Assembly: GCF_017591425.1 (NCBI RefSeq)
Contig: NW_024465885.1
Coordinates: 31,504,501-31,568,500, forward strand
Direction of reading: 5' to 3'
DNA from: Ochotona curzoniae
Lineage: Eukaryota > Chordata > Mammalia > Lagomorpha > Ochotonidae
Length of the DNA stretch: 64,000 nucleotides
In this document: positions 1 to 10,620 of the stretch, piece after piece
Position numbering within the stretch: position 1 is the first letter of the stretch
Layout: each line of letters opens with the position of its first letter
Program-made: the position numbers and the translations under genes
The notes under the pieces: model-generated
Databases searched by the model: none
What the model saw: the letters and a program-made list of their open reading frames with translations, nothing else
What the model was told of the DNA's origin: nothing

Positions 1-1301
1 ACAAATTTATCACATCACTTTGTGACTGGCCTAAAGCCATCACCATTGACTGTCACTCTGGGTAACTTGATAACGTCTCATTTGCTTGATCTTTTTCAGA
101 TTTTCTTGGTCTGTTTTGATCAAGAACCAGATAGCTGTCAGTTGTCACGTTTCTTTATGTGCTGTGAGCACTACAGACATGTTAGAGTGGCAGTCGCTGC
201 TTTCCTAGTGCTGCATGATATAAAAAATCAAGTGGAAGCCAAGAACATCTGGAAACAATCAGTAAACAGCAGTTTGGAAATTTCTGCTTCATTTAGACTC
301 AACATACTTCAGAAAAGACTATTGACAGAATAATTAAATTGACATTTTAATTTCATCTGGAAAACTCATCTACTTGTTATCTCTAAAACCATTAATTTTC
401 CATTTACATTTTCCTTGTTCTAATTTATTAAGAATTGCACACAGCCCTGCATCCACATTCAAAATATACACATCTGGCATCCTGTCATAAAATTTTCTTC
501 CTAAAACTTAGGAGGGGAAATCCTGTCGCTTCACTTCACAGAGCTCCAAGGTCTGCCAGTGGGTGTTGTAGAAAAAAAAAGACACAAATTCAATGATTTT
601 TAACTTAGCATTCATTATTTGCTGTATTTCATCTGGCTTTATCTCGTGCCATCTCTTTATACAATATATTCTCCGGTCATGCCTTTACATCTTACTATTA
701 ACAACCCTTTTGCTGCTTTTCTTTTTCCTACACCCTCTATGCCATCCTCTTCCTCCCAGTATTTTCATTTTTTAGATGGGTTGTTCGGTCTCAATGCCAT
801 CTCTGTTGTTGCCCATTGCATTGCAATACCTTGCAACTTTGAGCTTCTGTAACACCTTGTCCACACATTGTAAGCAATGTGCTTGTTTAGATGTTGATTT
901 AGATGGTTTCACATCACTTTGGTTTTATTGTGAGGATTTGGGCACTGGTTCCACATCTCATTTACTCTTCTATCTCTGGGCATCGACCAACACGAGTCTG
1001 CACCTACGAGGAACACAGCAAATATTAGTAAAGAAAGAAAAGAATAAATCCATAGATGATCCAGGGTCACCTTGTTTATATAAAGAAACAAAATAATGAA
1101 TCAAAAGACTGGTGTGTCTCATACTTAAAATTATTAAATTATTCAATGGAATGACTCAGTTTTAAATGCTTTCAAAACAAGCTAAATTTTATAAGCAGAA
1201 ACTTGTTTTGGTTATAGACTCCTGGGATGAATGACTTACGGCTTTAATTCAACAGGAAAGTTATTATGTTCTTATTTGTGCCAGTATTAAAATATAATTT
1301 T
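1..1301. other. Apparently single-copy AT-rich DNA
   Basis: I see no known repeat or gene. An open frame of 103 codons at 22-333 (+) and one of 106 codons at 776-1096 (+) resemble no protein family I know. They lack Kozak context and splice structure, and lie in AT-rich sequence. I treat them as chance. Confidence 0.5.
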
Positions 1302-1615
1302 AGGGCCCTGCATGACAGCCTAGTGGCTAAAGTCCTCGTGTTGCATGTGCCAAGACCCCGTACAGGCACTGGTTCATATCCTGGCTGCTCCACTTCCCAT
1401 TCAGATCCCTGCTTGTGACCTGGGAAAGCAGTAGAGAATGACTCAAAACCTTGCGACCATGTGCCTGAATGGGGGACCTGAAAGAAGCTCCTGACTTTGG
1501 ATCAGCTTAGTTTCAGCTATTGCAGCCCCTTGGGGAGTGAACCAGTGGCTGGAAGACATTTCTGCATTTCCTTCTTTCTGCGTATTGCCTTGCTAATAAA
1601 AAATAAATAAATTTT
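1302..1615 (+). mobile_element. CSINE (tRNA-derived SINE), diverged
   Basis: Full-length lagomorph SINE. The tRNA-like head begins 'gggccctgcatgacagcc'. The body has the 'gggaaagcagtagagaatg' and 'ggggagtgaacca' motifs and ends in 'taataaaaaataaataaa'. CSINEs are non-autonomous, transcribed by RNA polymerase III and mobilised by L1. This copy is followed head-to-tail by a second one. Confidence 0.9.
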
Positions 1616-1908
1616 GGGCCTGGTGCGTTTAGCCTAGCAGTTACAGTCCTCAACTTTCACATGCCAGAGCATGTCCCGGCAGCCTTACTTCTCATCCAGC
1701 TCCCTGCTTGCAGCCCTGGAAACACCTGAGGATTACCCAAAGCCTTGGGACCCTGTACCTGCGAGGGTGATGTGGAAGAAGCTCCTGGCTCCTGGCTTCA
1801 GATTTTCTCAGTTCTGGCCATTGGGGCCACCTGGGGAGTGAATCATTGGACGGATCTTTCTCTCTGTCTCTCCTGTTTATCTGACTTTCCAATAAAAAAA
1901 AATCTTAA
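1616..1908 (+). mobile_element. CSINE, directly abutting the previous copy
   Basis: A second SINE in the same orientation starts at 'gggcctggtgcg' immediately after the A-rich tail of the first and ends 'ccaataaaaaaaaatctt'. It probably inserted into that tail, which suits L1 endonuclease. A 66-codon frame on the opposite strand (1692-1892) is only the SINE complement. Confidence 0.9.
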
Positions 1909-1983
1909 AATATAAATGATTTTATAAACACTACAATATTTTAGAATATATGTATATATTTTCAATATATAGAATATATATAT

Positions 1984-2005
1984 AAATGGATATATATATC
2001 CATTT
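1984..2005. repeat. 22-bp perfect palindrome in AT-rich DNA
   Basis: The sequence reads AAATGGATA...TATCCATTT and equals its own reverse complement over 22 bp. It ends a (TA)-rich stretch from about 1935. It may form a hairpin or cruciform, or may just be a decayed TA microsatellite. Confidence 0.75.
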
Positions 2006-3174
2006 CTCAGACTTGGCTAATGAATGGAAAGATGCCACTGATGGCTCAGGCAAATATTGTAGGGATTGAGTTCATGAACCTAATATTGAATGAAAATCAG
2101 GCTGTCTCAATGAAGGTTTTCTTTAATCCTTGTGATGATTATAAGAACACAGTTGAAAACTGTGGGTGCAGCAGTTTCCAAGGAAAAGGAATTTGAATGG
2201 TTATATAAAATATAAGTTGTGAGGAACAGGAAGAAATAGAAATTATTTTTCTCCTAATATTTCTTTGAGTTTACATTGGCTTTTCTGTTGTTTTCTCTGG
2301 GTGGCAACTGGTTGAGTCCTTCCAGCTTTGACATTTATTTCTCAGGCCATCTCAAGGCATTGTTTATAATCCAGAGGTGTAAAGCTGAGTGTAAGCCTCA
2401 GTGCTTTGCTCATTGATTTTTTTTCCCCCTTCATGCATCCACAATACCAGAATAGCCTCCTAGGTTTTTTGGATAGTGTTTTTGTAGTGTCAGAGCTATT
2501 CGCTTCATGCAGAGGGAAGAGGAGTTCAAGCAGGGCTGTTTCTTGGGCACTAGGTTCCTGTTTAGTAACTCATTGGCACAATTCTCACCTGGGCCTCTAT
2601 TGATACAAAAGTATTAAGAACGCTTTGCTTATCATCATGGTTGGATTCAATTTTCTCTCACATTTTTATGTGACTGACAAATATTTGTAATTTATTTTGG
2701 TTAAGGTATTTTTATTTCTCCAACCATTGCGATACTTAAGGGACTGGGCTAAGATATTAATCGTATCATGCAGTTGTTAATAATATGAATAAGTCAGAGA
2801 CTCAAATGTGTCATCCCAGGAAAATCATGCTCTTAAAATGTCTCCATCTTCCTGAAACTCTATAATATTCTTTCTTCTGTGAGCAATCTTAATCTTGAAT
2901 TCAGAGTGTTCCTATTTTCACTTTCTTGCTAGAAACTTGATTTTACTTATGCAAATAGGGGCTCTAGAGTTTACCTCAAGCTGTAAGATTTCCCAAAATG
3001 AATGAACCCAGTTGGTTCCATTGTATTCTTCATAATACCTCCCACCTATGAACATGTCTTCACTGTTGCTTCTGAGTATATGTTTCCTGTTCACAGGAGA
3101 TACGTAGTTGAAAATCGGGGAAAGGCCAACAAGTACCAAGGTAATTGTATAAAGTTTCTGTAGCTATAGTTCTG
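2006..3174. other. Single-copy DNA without recognised features
   Basis: No repeat, gene or RNA recognised on either strand. Short frames at 2406-2603 (+) and 2918-3139 (-) resemble no known protein. Confidence 0.45.
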
Positions 3175-3391
3175 CCCCAGGCTAGGCCAGGCTGATGCCA
3201 GAAACCTGGAACATCATCCAGGTCTCCCACATGGATAGCAGGGTCCCAGACACTTGGACCACCTTTCTCTGCTTTCTCAGAGCATTAATTGGGAGCTGGA
3301 TTAGAGGTGGAACAACTGGGACTGTAATGGGTACTGTTAGGGATGCCTACATTATATGTGATGGCTTGTTCTGTTACGCTGTGACACTGCA
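3175..3391 (-). mobile_element. Old CSINE, truncated, antisense
   Basis: Antisense SINE body containing 'caggtctcccacatgg', 'tctctgctttctcagagc' and 'gggagctggattagaggtgg', ending in the degraded tRNA-like head near 'acgctgtgacactg'. The A-rich 3' part is missing. The 112-codon plus-strand frame at 3195-3533 starts inside it and is not a gene. Confidence 0.75.
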
Positions 3392-3854
3392 TTCTGTATC
3401 CTGCTTATTAAGATCTGTTTTGGATACCAGCTTGTACCAAACCTCAGACAGTTCACAAACTTTTCCCATTCTGGGGGAATGTTCAAACTTGTCAGCAATA
3501 TTTTTCTGTGCAAAACTCAGTTTTCTTAAATGAACGTGTTTGAACCTTGCTTGAAATAAAATACTAGGAGTTTATTCTTAACGACACTCTAGATGCAGAT
3601 TTGGAATATACCTGAGAAGTGGGTGCCCTCTGTTGATGAAACAATGACAACACATCATCAGCAGACTTAAAACAGTCCTTGATTTAGGGTTCCATCTAGT
3701 GCTGAAGTAGCAGAAGTTTTTAGTCTCAGATAAAATACACTTCCTCAACAACAGATGGGATATATAGTAACACCACATTTGTCCTACAGGAGAGTTCCCT
3801 AAACTGAAAGCGACACTAAGAAGACAAAATGTAAGAAGGCAGAAAACTCACTGG

Positions 3855-5115
3855 TTAAAGAGACAAGTGTATCCCAACCATCTACAGCCAACTGATTTTC
3901 CAGAAACTTACTAAGAACATAAATTGAAGAAAGGAGAGTCTTCGCAAAATGGTAATGGAACAGTGAGCATCCACACAGCAAAAGGATGAAATTATACTAT
4001 CTAATAAGACCTGGTATTATGAAAGTGTTTGAAGAAAACATAGGGGAACTATATCATAGCATTGGAATAATAAAAATATGATGGGTAAGATCCACAAGCA
4101 CAGAATAGGAAAACTAAGCATATACAGTTTTATTATCGATGAAAGCTTCTGCACAATAAATGATGAACAAAGTAAAGAACAAACCCACAAAATGAAAAAA
4201 ACTGTTAATCTTAAAAGCAATTAATAGCCAGATTACTTAAGGAACTCAATGAAATAGCAAAGCAACAGCTACAAAGTTGAGAATAAGCTTGGGTATATAT
4301 TTTCAAAGGCAGACAGGCAATGGCCTAGAGGTAGCTGAAACAATTCTTATCAATACATTCATCAGGAAGTTGTAAACAAAAACCATAATGAAATATCATC
4401 TAACTCTAGTTGTAATGGCTATTATGAAAAAGGAGACAGTAAAAGTTAGTGAAGATGTGGAGACAGGGAAACCATTGCACACTATTGGTAGGAATGTAAA
4501 TTAGTATAACTGCAATGAAAATGTGTGACGGTATCTCAAAAAATTAACAGTAAAGCTACCAATCTGATCCAGCAATCGAGGTATGGGTTTAAACCCAAAG
4601 AAAATGAAGTCAACTCTTGAAGAGAAATCTGTAATTTTATGTTTACTGTAGCATTTTTTCACAAGACAAGGAATGGAAGCATGTTAATAGAATCTGTTGA
4701 AATTGAAATTGATGACTGGATAAAGAAAAATACACATAGACATTCAGTGAAATACCATTCAGTAATAAAATTTGTATAGAGGCCGTTATGTTAGGTAAGA
4801 TTAGCCAGAAAGACAATAGTACCTATCATGCGTTCTTACTCATAAATGGAATCTAAACAAATGATCTAGTAGATGTTGGGAACAGAATAGTGGTTAGTAG
4901 GGCCTACGGAGAATGGAGAAGGGAAGGAAAGAGAAGACTACATAACAGTGATACCTCTCATTTATACTGGAGAAAGAATTTCTGGTGTTACATGGAACAT
5001 CTTGGTTGCTACAGATGACAATACTATAGTCTACTGATTTTAAAAATATGAAGCAAACAAAAAATCCCCGAGGTTGCTGAAGAAGGTGGAAGCAGATCAA
5101 TGACAATGGCAACCT
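3855..5115 (+). mobile_element. L1 (LINE-1) fragment: 3' part of ORF2, old
   Basis: Recognisable L1 ORF2 C-terminal sequence in order: 'tctacagccaactgatttt' (3881), 'gaagaaaacatagggga' (4031), 'aagcttctgcacaa' (4143), 'atgtggagacagggaaacc' (4455), 'ggtaggaatgtaaattag' (4488) and 'actcataaatggaatct' (4838). Stops and indels interrupt all frames, so it is a dead, 5'-truncated relic. In intact L1 this region follows the reverse transcriptase domain. Boundaries are approximate. Confidence 0.85.
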
Positions 5116-5396
5116 TCATGGACCATAGCTTCATAACATTCTTGCTCTCAGAAAGTTTCAGTTTTGTTTTCATAAAACCAGAAGACAGCATAAAGGTCAC
5201 CTGAGCAACTAACTAGGATAATGCAGCTGGAATTCCTTGTCTGTTTCCCGTCTCCCATAAACCCCAACCCAGCTCCAGGACCTCTCAGGTGTCAAAAGCA
5301 CTTTCTTGAGGCATACTTGATATGTATTTAATGTTTATTATGTTGTAAAGAATAAATCAGTGAAAAGACAACAAATCAAAGATACAACTATTAACA

Positions 5397-5900
5397 TTAT
5401 TGATGGCTATCGCCAAATACTATTGGTGTGACACTGTTATTTTTATTCATGTCTTGCTCATCAGAAAAAGTACAAACCTTCTGAAGGAAAGTTTGTGCCT
5501 TTTTAGCATTTGACTTCTCCTTTTGTTGTTTTTCCTGCATCTAATAAGTGTTTTCCAAAAAGTAACCAAGGAGACATTGCAGAGTTCACATGAAATTTCT
5601 AACCATACAGGGCACTCGTATTAGCTTGCCATTTCAGAACTCAGTGGTAGTGTTGCTGAGTGTCTTTAAAGTCTAGAAATCAAAGCGCTTTGGGGAATAA
5701 CAGTTTCTTTATGCTTCAGAGTTAGGGGCCTGTGAAGCACCATCAATGGTTTTTCTGTTACTTCTTGGAAAGTGATAAATTTCAGGAGTGTGGACACCTG
5801 GGGCATCTGCCTTAAAAGCATCCTCATTTTTTTTCTTTTGCTCAATATCACTAAATGGAGCCTTGATTTCTTGAGTTTTTCTGACATATGAGTAGGGAGC
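5397..5900 (-). pseudogene. Possible processed pseudogene, parent not identified
   Basis: On the minus strand one frame is open from 5900 to a stop at 5709-5711 (63 codons, starting APYSYVRKTQEIK, rich in K, E and Q). After several in-frame stops, the same frame is open again from 5540 to a stop at 5397-5399 (starting MQEKQQKEKSNAKKA, 47 codons). AATAAA lies downstream near 5331. The hydrophilic, coiled-coil-like composition is unusual among local frames. I cannot name a parent, there is no clear poly(A) tail, and chance is a real alternative. Confidence 0.25.
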
Positions 5901-6308
5901 ATAAATAAATCATGTCAAATACCATGGTTTGAATAATTGTCTTCCTGTATTCACTTTATCCTAAGTATTCATTTGTGACCCTCTGAAATTACAATTAAAT
6001 GACAGTTAATTCCATTGTACAAGTTACAGACATGGAGCATTTTATGGTCCTATAGAAATGAATTGATAACCACACATATTGACATCTTAAATTTTATGAA
6101 CTTAAGTTTTAGACATAAGTGATATATTGATCAGAAACTAAGATGTAATGTCAGTTACAGAGAACTGTGTTAAGATGGTAATATGAACATCAGTTTAAAT
6201 GCCAAGCATCTCTTTAAAATGTATGTGAAATAAATTTGCAAAAGGCTAGTGATCGTTAAGCCTGCATGCTAAGTTAGGGAATGAGCTCCTGGTAATATTA
6301 CCCTTTTG

Positions 6309-6400
6309 GGGCTGGCTTTGTGATGCATAGGGTTAAGCCACTGCCTGAGAGCCTGGCATCCCATTTATGGAGTGTCTGTACTTTACTCTCTTCCCTTGCT
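6309..6400 (+). mobile_element. CSINE 5' fragment
   Basis: Only the tRNA-like head and early body can be seen ('ggggctggctttgtgatgca', 'gggttaagccactgcctga', 'ctggcatcccatttatgg'). The rest is lost or too diverged to follow. Confidence 0.65.
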
Positions 6401-6639
6401 TTTTGGCGATGTCTTATGGTGTGAATAGTTGTTCAAATTGTTGTCTCAGGGGAGATGATCACTGGAGCGTCTTATTTAGTTTACATCTTGCCATTGCCTC
6501 TCAGTAAAGCAAGGAATTATTTTAAAGGTTTGTGTTTTAATAATGCTTATTTGTTTTTCCTCCAAAGAAAGAGTTGGAGGGAAGGAATTCTGAAAGGAGA
6601 GAGAGAAGGAGTGGAAGAAGGGAGGTTGAGATTCATTTA

Positions 6640-7530
6640 AAAATATTCTCTTTATTCTGATGTCTGATGTTATTTTCCTAGTTGGTTTTATAATATCTTC
6701 ATAGTAGTTATTCTTTTAGTGGCTCTGTCTGAAGGACTCTCTTAATTATTTTCAGGACAAATCTGGTTGTAATGGATTCCTTCAACTTTTGATTCTCATG
6801 GAAACCTTTATTTCTTTTTATCTATAAATTAAGATATTTTTTTCTGAACAAACTATTCTGGATTAGCCTTATTTTATCTCTGGCCTTTGAACCTATCATT
6901 CCATTTCATTCTGGCATATGAAATTTCTGTTGAAAAATTTACTGTCATTTTAGTAAAATTTCTTTTAAAGAGGAATTGTCTGTTTCTGATTTTAGATTTA
7001 AAAGTTCTCTTTTCTGTTCTTGTAGACCTTTTCCAGGTTTGATTATAATATGTTGCAGTGAGGTTCTTTTCTGGCCACATATATGGGCCTCTTACACTTG
7101 GGTACATTTATCTTTCTCCAGATTCTTTGGTTTTTCAGCTGTTATTTTACTGAATGCATTTTCTGTGTCATAATTTCTTGTTAACATAGGGATTCCTACA
7201 TCAATATAGTTATACATGTCATGGTGTCTCAAAGGTCTATATGTCTGTTCGCTCTTTTATTTCGTTGTCTGACTTAGCTGTTTTAAGTGACATATTTTCA
7301 AATTCTGCTACTCCGTGTTGCACATAATCAAGTCTATAGTTCATGTTTTATCTGTGGCTATTGTGTACTGTATTTTCAAGTCTTGATTCTTCTTTAAGAT
7401 CTCAATCTTATTATTGAATTTCTCATTTATACCATGCATCGCTTTCTGTTTATAGTTAGTTGTATATATTATCTTGTATCTTTGAATATATTCATAATCA
7501 TTTTAAAAATTCATTTTTCTTGTTTTAATT
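6640..7530 (-). mobile_element. Old L1-type LINE relic, antisense
   Basis: T-rich sequence resembling the antisense of non-ORF2 parts of old mammalian L1: 'caggacaaatctggttgtaa', then 'tcatggaaacctttatttct', 'atgttgcagtgaggttct' and 'atggtgtctcaaaggtct'. Frames here (such as 6874-7107 -) are short. Subfamily and ends cannot be set by eye. Confidence 0.5.
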
Positions 7531-7534
7531 TTGA

Positions 7535-7830
7535 TTTTTTATGATACAGTTCCATAGGCCCAGGGATTTCTCCTTCTACCTTCCCCATTCCCATTCCTCT
7601 TGCCCTTCCCCACCCACTGTTTATCATCCTTTAACAACAGTCACCTATCTGTCATTTTGCTATTTAAATGTATCATGACATTGTAGGCATAGACAGTACC
7701 TTATATCAGAGAGAACATAGGACATTTTTCCTTTTGGAATTGGCTCATTTCACTGAGAATTGTGGTCTCTAGTTGGGGCCATTATGTTACAAATGGCTTG
7801 GCAGAGATTTCTACAATTTCCTTTTTTTTC
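7535..7830 (-). mobile_element. Lagomorph L1 3' UTR, antisense
   Basis: It starts 'tttttatgatacagttccatagg' and continues through a C-rich tract (7583-7615), which is G-rich on the L1 sense strand. It then runs through 'tatttaaatgtatcatgacattgtagg'. The same order recurs at 39,240-39,400, which shows a shared repeat family. The T-run at the left is the complement of the poly(A) tail. Confidence 0.7.
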
Positions 7831-7867
7831 TTTTTTCTTTTTAACATCTGTTGTCAAGCTTCATTGC

Positions 7868-8160
7868 ATTGAGGCTGTTGCAGTGAAGTCCATTAAGTCA
7901 CCACTGGTGATGGCAGCATTTCCTATGCCCAGCAGTTCGAGTGCTAGTGGCTTCGCTTCTGATCCAGCTCCTTGATTATGTGCCTAGGGAACAAGTGGAA
8001 GATTGCTTCAATACTTGGATCCCTACCACCCACAGAAGGTATCTGGATGCAATTGCACGTTCCTGGCTTTGACCTGATCCTGCTCTGCTGTTGTTATTTC
8101 AGGAGTGAATTAATTGATCAATGATCTATCTCTATCTTTTAATCTTTTGGAAAATATAAG
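7868..8160 (+). mobile_element. Old CSINE
   Basis: A diverged sense copy: head 'gaggctgttgcagtgaagtcc', body 'cttctgatccagctccttga' and 'tgcctagggaacaagtgga', end 'aatcttttggaaaatataag'. It lacks the diagnostic sites of the young subfamily. Confidence 0.7.
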
Positions 8161-8629
8161 ATTATTGCATTATTTTGGAGTCACCGAATTGCTGTTGTTT
8201 ATAACCTTGCTTGTGGCTTAATGTTCGTATTTTTGTACCTTGTGAAACAAGTTGTATCTATGTCAGTGTATTGAATGGTTTTTGTGATATTTACTTAGAG
8301 TATTGGGTCTTGGGTTTCCATTTGATAAGTAATATTGGCTTGGGTTCCATTTAATCGATGTTGTGTAGTTTACTACTAAGTTTCCACTGTGAGATGATTC
8401 CAGTAATGGAAGTGGTAATCTTGGATCCATGGTTTATTCTGGCAGCTCTTGGACTTTTTGAAAGCATTCTGTACTGGAAATTCCAGTGGGAGTGACTTGT
8501 AGTGCCGTCTTTATATTCCAGGAATATCATGGGCACAGAAGCATGGGAGGTGGAGAGGACAAAGGGTTGTAAGTGAGCACATTTCCTGTCTTCAATCCCA
8601 GGGGTAGTACAGCTCACAAGCAGCTATTG
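8161..8629. other. Unassigned T-rich DNA, possibly more of the old antisense L1
   Basis: Sequence such as 'aaccttgcttgtggcttaatgttc' has the composition and orientation of the antisense L1 to the left. It could be the other side of that element, split by the 7535-8160 insertions. I cannot show this without alignment. Confidence 0.3.
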
Positions 8630-8743
8630 CATGAGGATGTGACTGAATCAGAAGTGGAGCAGCCAGAATATGAACTGACAGTCATATGTATGCCAGCATT
8701 TGCAGGTGGAGGATTAGCCAATTGAGCCACCACACCAGCCCAT
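8630..8743 (-). mobile_element. CSINE 5' fragment, antisense
   Basis: Contains 'gaagtggagcagccagaat', 'gccagcatttgcaggtgga' and terminal 'ccaattgagccaccacacc', the complement of a CSINE tRNA-like head. The remainder to the left is barely recognisable. Confidence 0.6.
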
Positions 8744-9964
8744 TAAATTTCATTTCTAAAGTAACAAAAATTGGATCAGCAGAGGGTTTGTAGCCTAAGT
8801 AGAAATCAAACTTTGTATTTTATCTAGAATATTATTTCTTCCCATGAGAATTTGTGTTTTATTTCTCAAAAAGTGTTTGGTCTTTGGGAAGATATTGAGA
8901 TTTCAGGAAACAAGGTAATTATACCTTCAAATTAAATGTCACTTAGGTCTTTATGGCAAATCTCCTAAACTCTTCACGTGAAAATAACTTTGCCCTATTA
9001 CACAGATGGCAAGAAGCTCCGGGTTAAATTCTGTCATTGTAATATCAGAGGTGCCTCTGCTTCAGTGCCCGAAAATTGTTCTACTCCATGGCTTCTTTTC
9101 TTATTTTAATAGAAAAATATTGACATAGATTAAAAGTGAGCACCGAGTTTCTCTTTTGGGAGTTGTCCCTTCTTTTCTTCCTGTGCTGACATTAAAGTCA
9201 TCCATTTTATTTTGCCTGGAGAGGCAATCTGTTATATCAGTTTTCCACCAACATTTTGCCTGAGAAAAAATGTGGAAGACAGCTGTTCTAACGTTGACAT
9301 GGATCCAATTTCTGCTAAGTATGTCCTTTGAGCTTTTGGGGGTTTATTTTTAACTCTGACAAAATTAATTTGCAGACAGACCTAAATGACCATTGTCCTT
9401 ATCTAATTTTCTGAAGACCGTGTGGCCCCTTATGCCTCTCATTGAGTGTTGGAAGTGTACACTGTCCAGTAAGCCAGAAAAGTATCTTTTCAGAATAAAG
9501 ACAATTCCTGCTGTTGCCTTATGATTTGACTGATATTTTCAGCAGTTAATTATGAATTTAAAAGGTTTTCATTTTTACACCAATACTTTGTAATTTATAA
9601 CATATTCTAAAACATTTTAGTAACATCAGGTTGTTGGCTGATGGTGAGATGGTGAGACGAAGAAGAAAAATATTTCCTTAAATTCCATTGGAAAACTGTC
9701 ACACTGGAAATGAGCTTCCATTCTCAGACCTCAGGGATACTGGGAATATTCCTGTGTGAGATGAAACTGACAGATCCTCAACGCCTTTGCTGAGTCTTAT
9801 TACTTCTCACCTGTTTTTCCCTGGGTGGAAGGAGTCTGTCAGCTACACTGTTGTTAGGAGAGGGTGGGGACAAAGTTGCCCAATTCCATTCTTTCCTTGG
9901 AATAAGCTGAGAGAGAAGCCAGAACTGGTTTAAAAAATATGTCCCTTGTTGATAAGCACGCAAT
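8744..9964. other. Mostly single-copy DNA; possible MIR core near 8990-9075
   Basis: The stretch 'ttacacagatggcaagaagctccgggttaaattctg' around 9000 resembles the antisense core of a MIR SINE, but is short and weak. I recognise nothing else. The frame at 9778-9963 (-) is unremarkable. Confidence 0.35.
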
Positions 9965-10105
9965 CTTCAATGAATCTCAATTCCTGTGTAAAATGGTGAT
10001 AATGATACTAAGTCTTGGAAATAACTACAACAGAACACCCTGCATAATTTTATGTCAATTATGGACAGTCAACAAATAGCAGTTATTATGATATCTGTTA
10101 TTATG
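9965..10105 (+). mobile_element. MIR (ancient mammalian SINE)
   Basis: The 'tgtgtaaaatggtgataatgatact' segment, followed by 'cagtcaacaaatagcagttattat', matches the MIR 3' half (consensus 'tgtaaaatggggataataatag' and '..aataaatgttagctattatt'). Confidence 0.75.
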
Positions 10106-10239
10106 CAAAGTATCATGTCTCCTTACATTTAGTTAATATATTCCATCTTTGAGAAACATACGAACATAAACAAAGTAATTAATCTGCATTATTGTTTTAA
10201 GAAACATCTTTATAGCCCCATAATGCAGGTGGCTTTCCC

Positions 10240-10620
10240 AGCACAGTGGGCTCAGAGAATGGGGTGCTGCCAGAAGGAAATTTTAAAGCACAGCTCTATG
10301 TTTGCAGTTTATTAATCTGCTACCATGGAAACAGGTATTTGTTTCATTCTTTACAAACAAAAAAAAAAAGAAAAGAAAGTAGCTGGAAACAAATCACTGT
10401 TTCAACTAATATGTTGGTAGTGGGCACTGCTTCTTGTATAAAATATTTTTAAGTGACCTCATTTCTGGCAATCTGACTTGTTTCCATGGAAACAGAAACT
10501 CCAAGCTCTTGTAATGGGTGGGGCTCAGGTTAAGTCATAAATGTCACTTGTCTCAGGGCAGCTCAGTCAGCTACCAGCAATAAAGAGTCAGCTGATCTTC
10601 AGGGAAAAGAAAGTGAGCAT
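10240..10620. promoter_or_regulatory. Candidate regulatory segment with two RFX-type X-box motifs
   Basis: GTTTCCATGGAAAC at 10480-10493 is a perfect 14-bp palindrome of the X-box form (GTTNCC AT GGNAAC) bound by RFX factors. GCTACCATGGAAAC at 10319-10332 keeps one perfect half-site. Nearby are a CACCC-type element ('gggtggggctc', about 10,516) and repeated 'gtcagct' units, one holding the E-box CAGCTG (10,589). The segment is less AT-rich than its flanks and free of recognised repeats. Function is inferred from motifs only. Confidence 0.4.

Noticed and set aside
22..333. 103-codon frame at the left edge as an exon or gene
   Set aside because: No recognised domain, no supporting splice or promoter signals, and codon use of AT-rich background.
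776..1096. 106-codon frame
   Set aside because: Overlaps other frames of similar length in different registers; no family resemblance.
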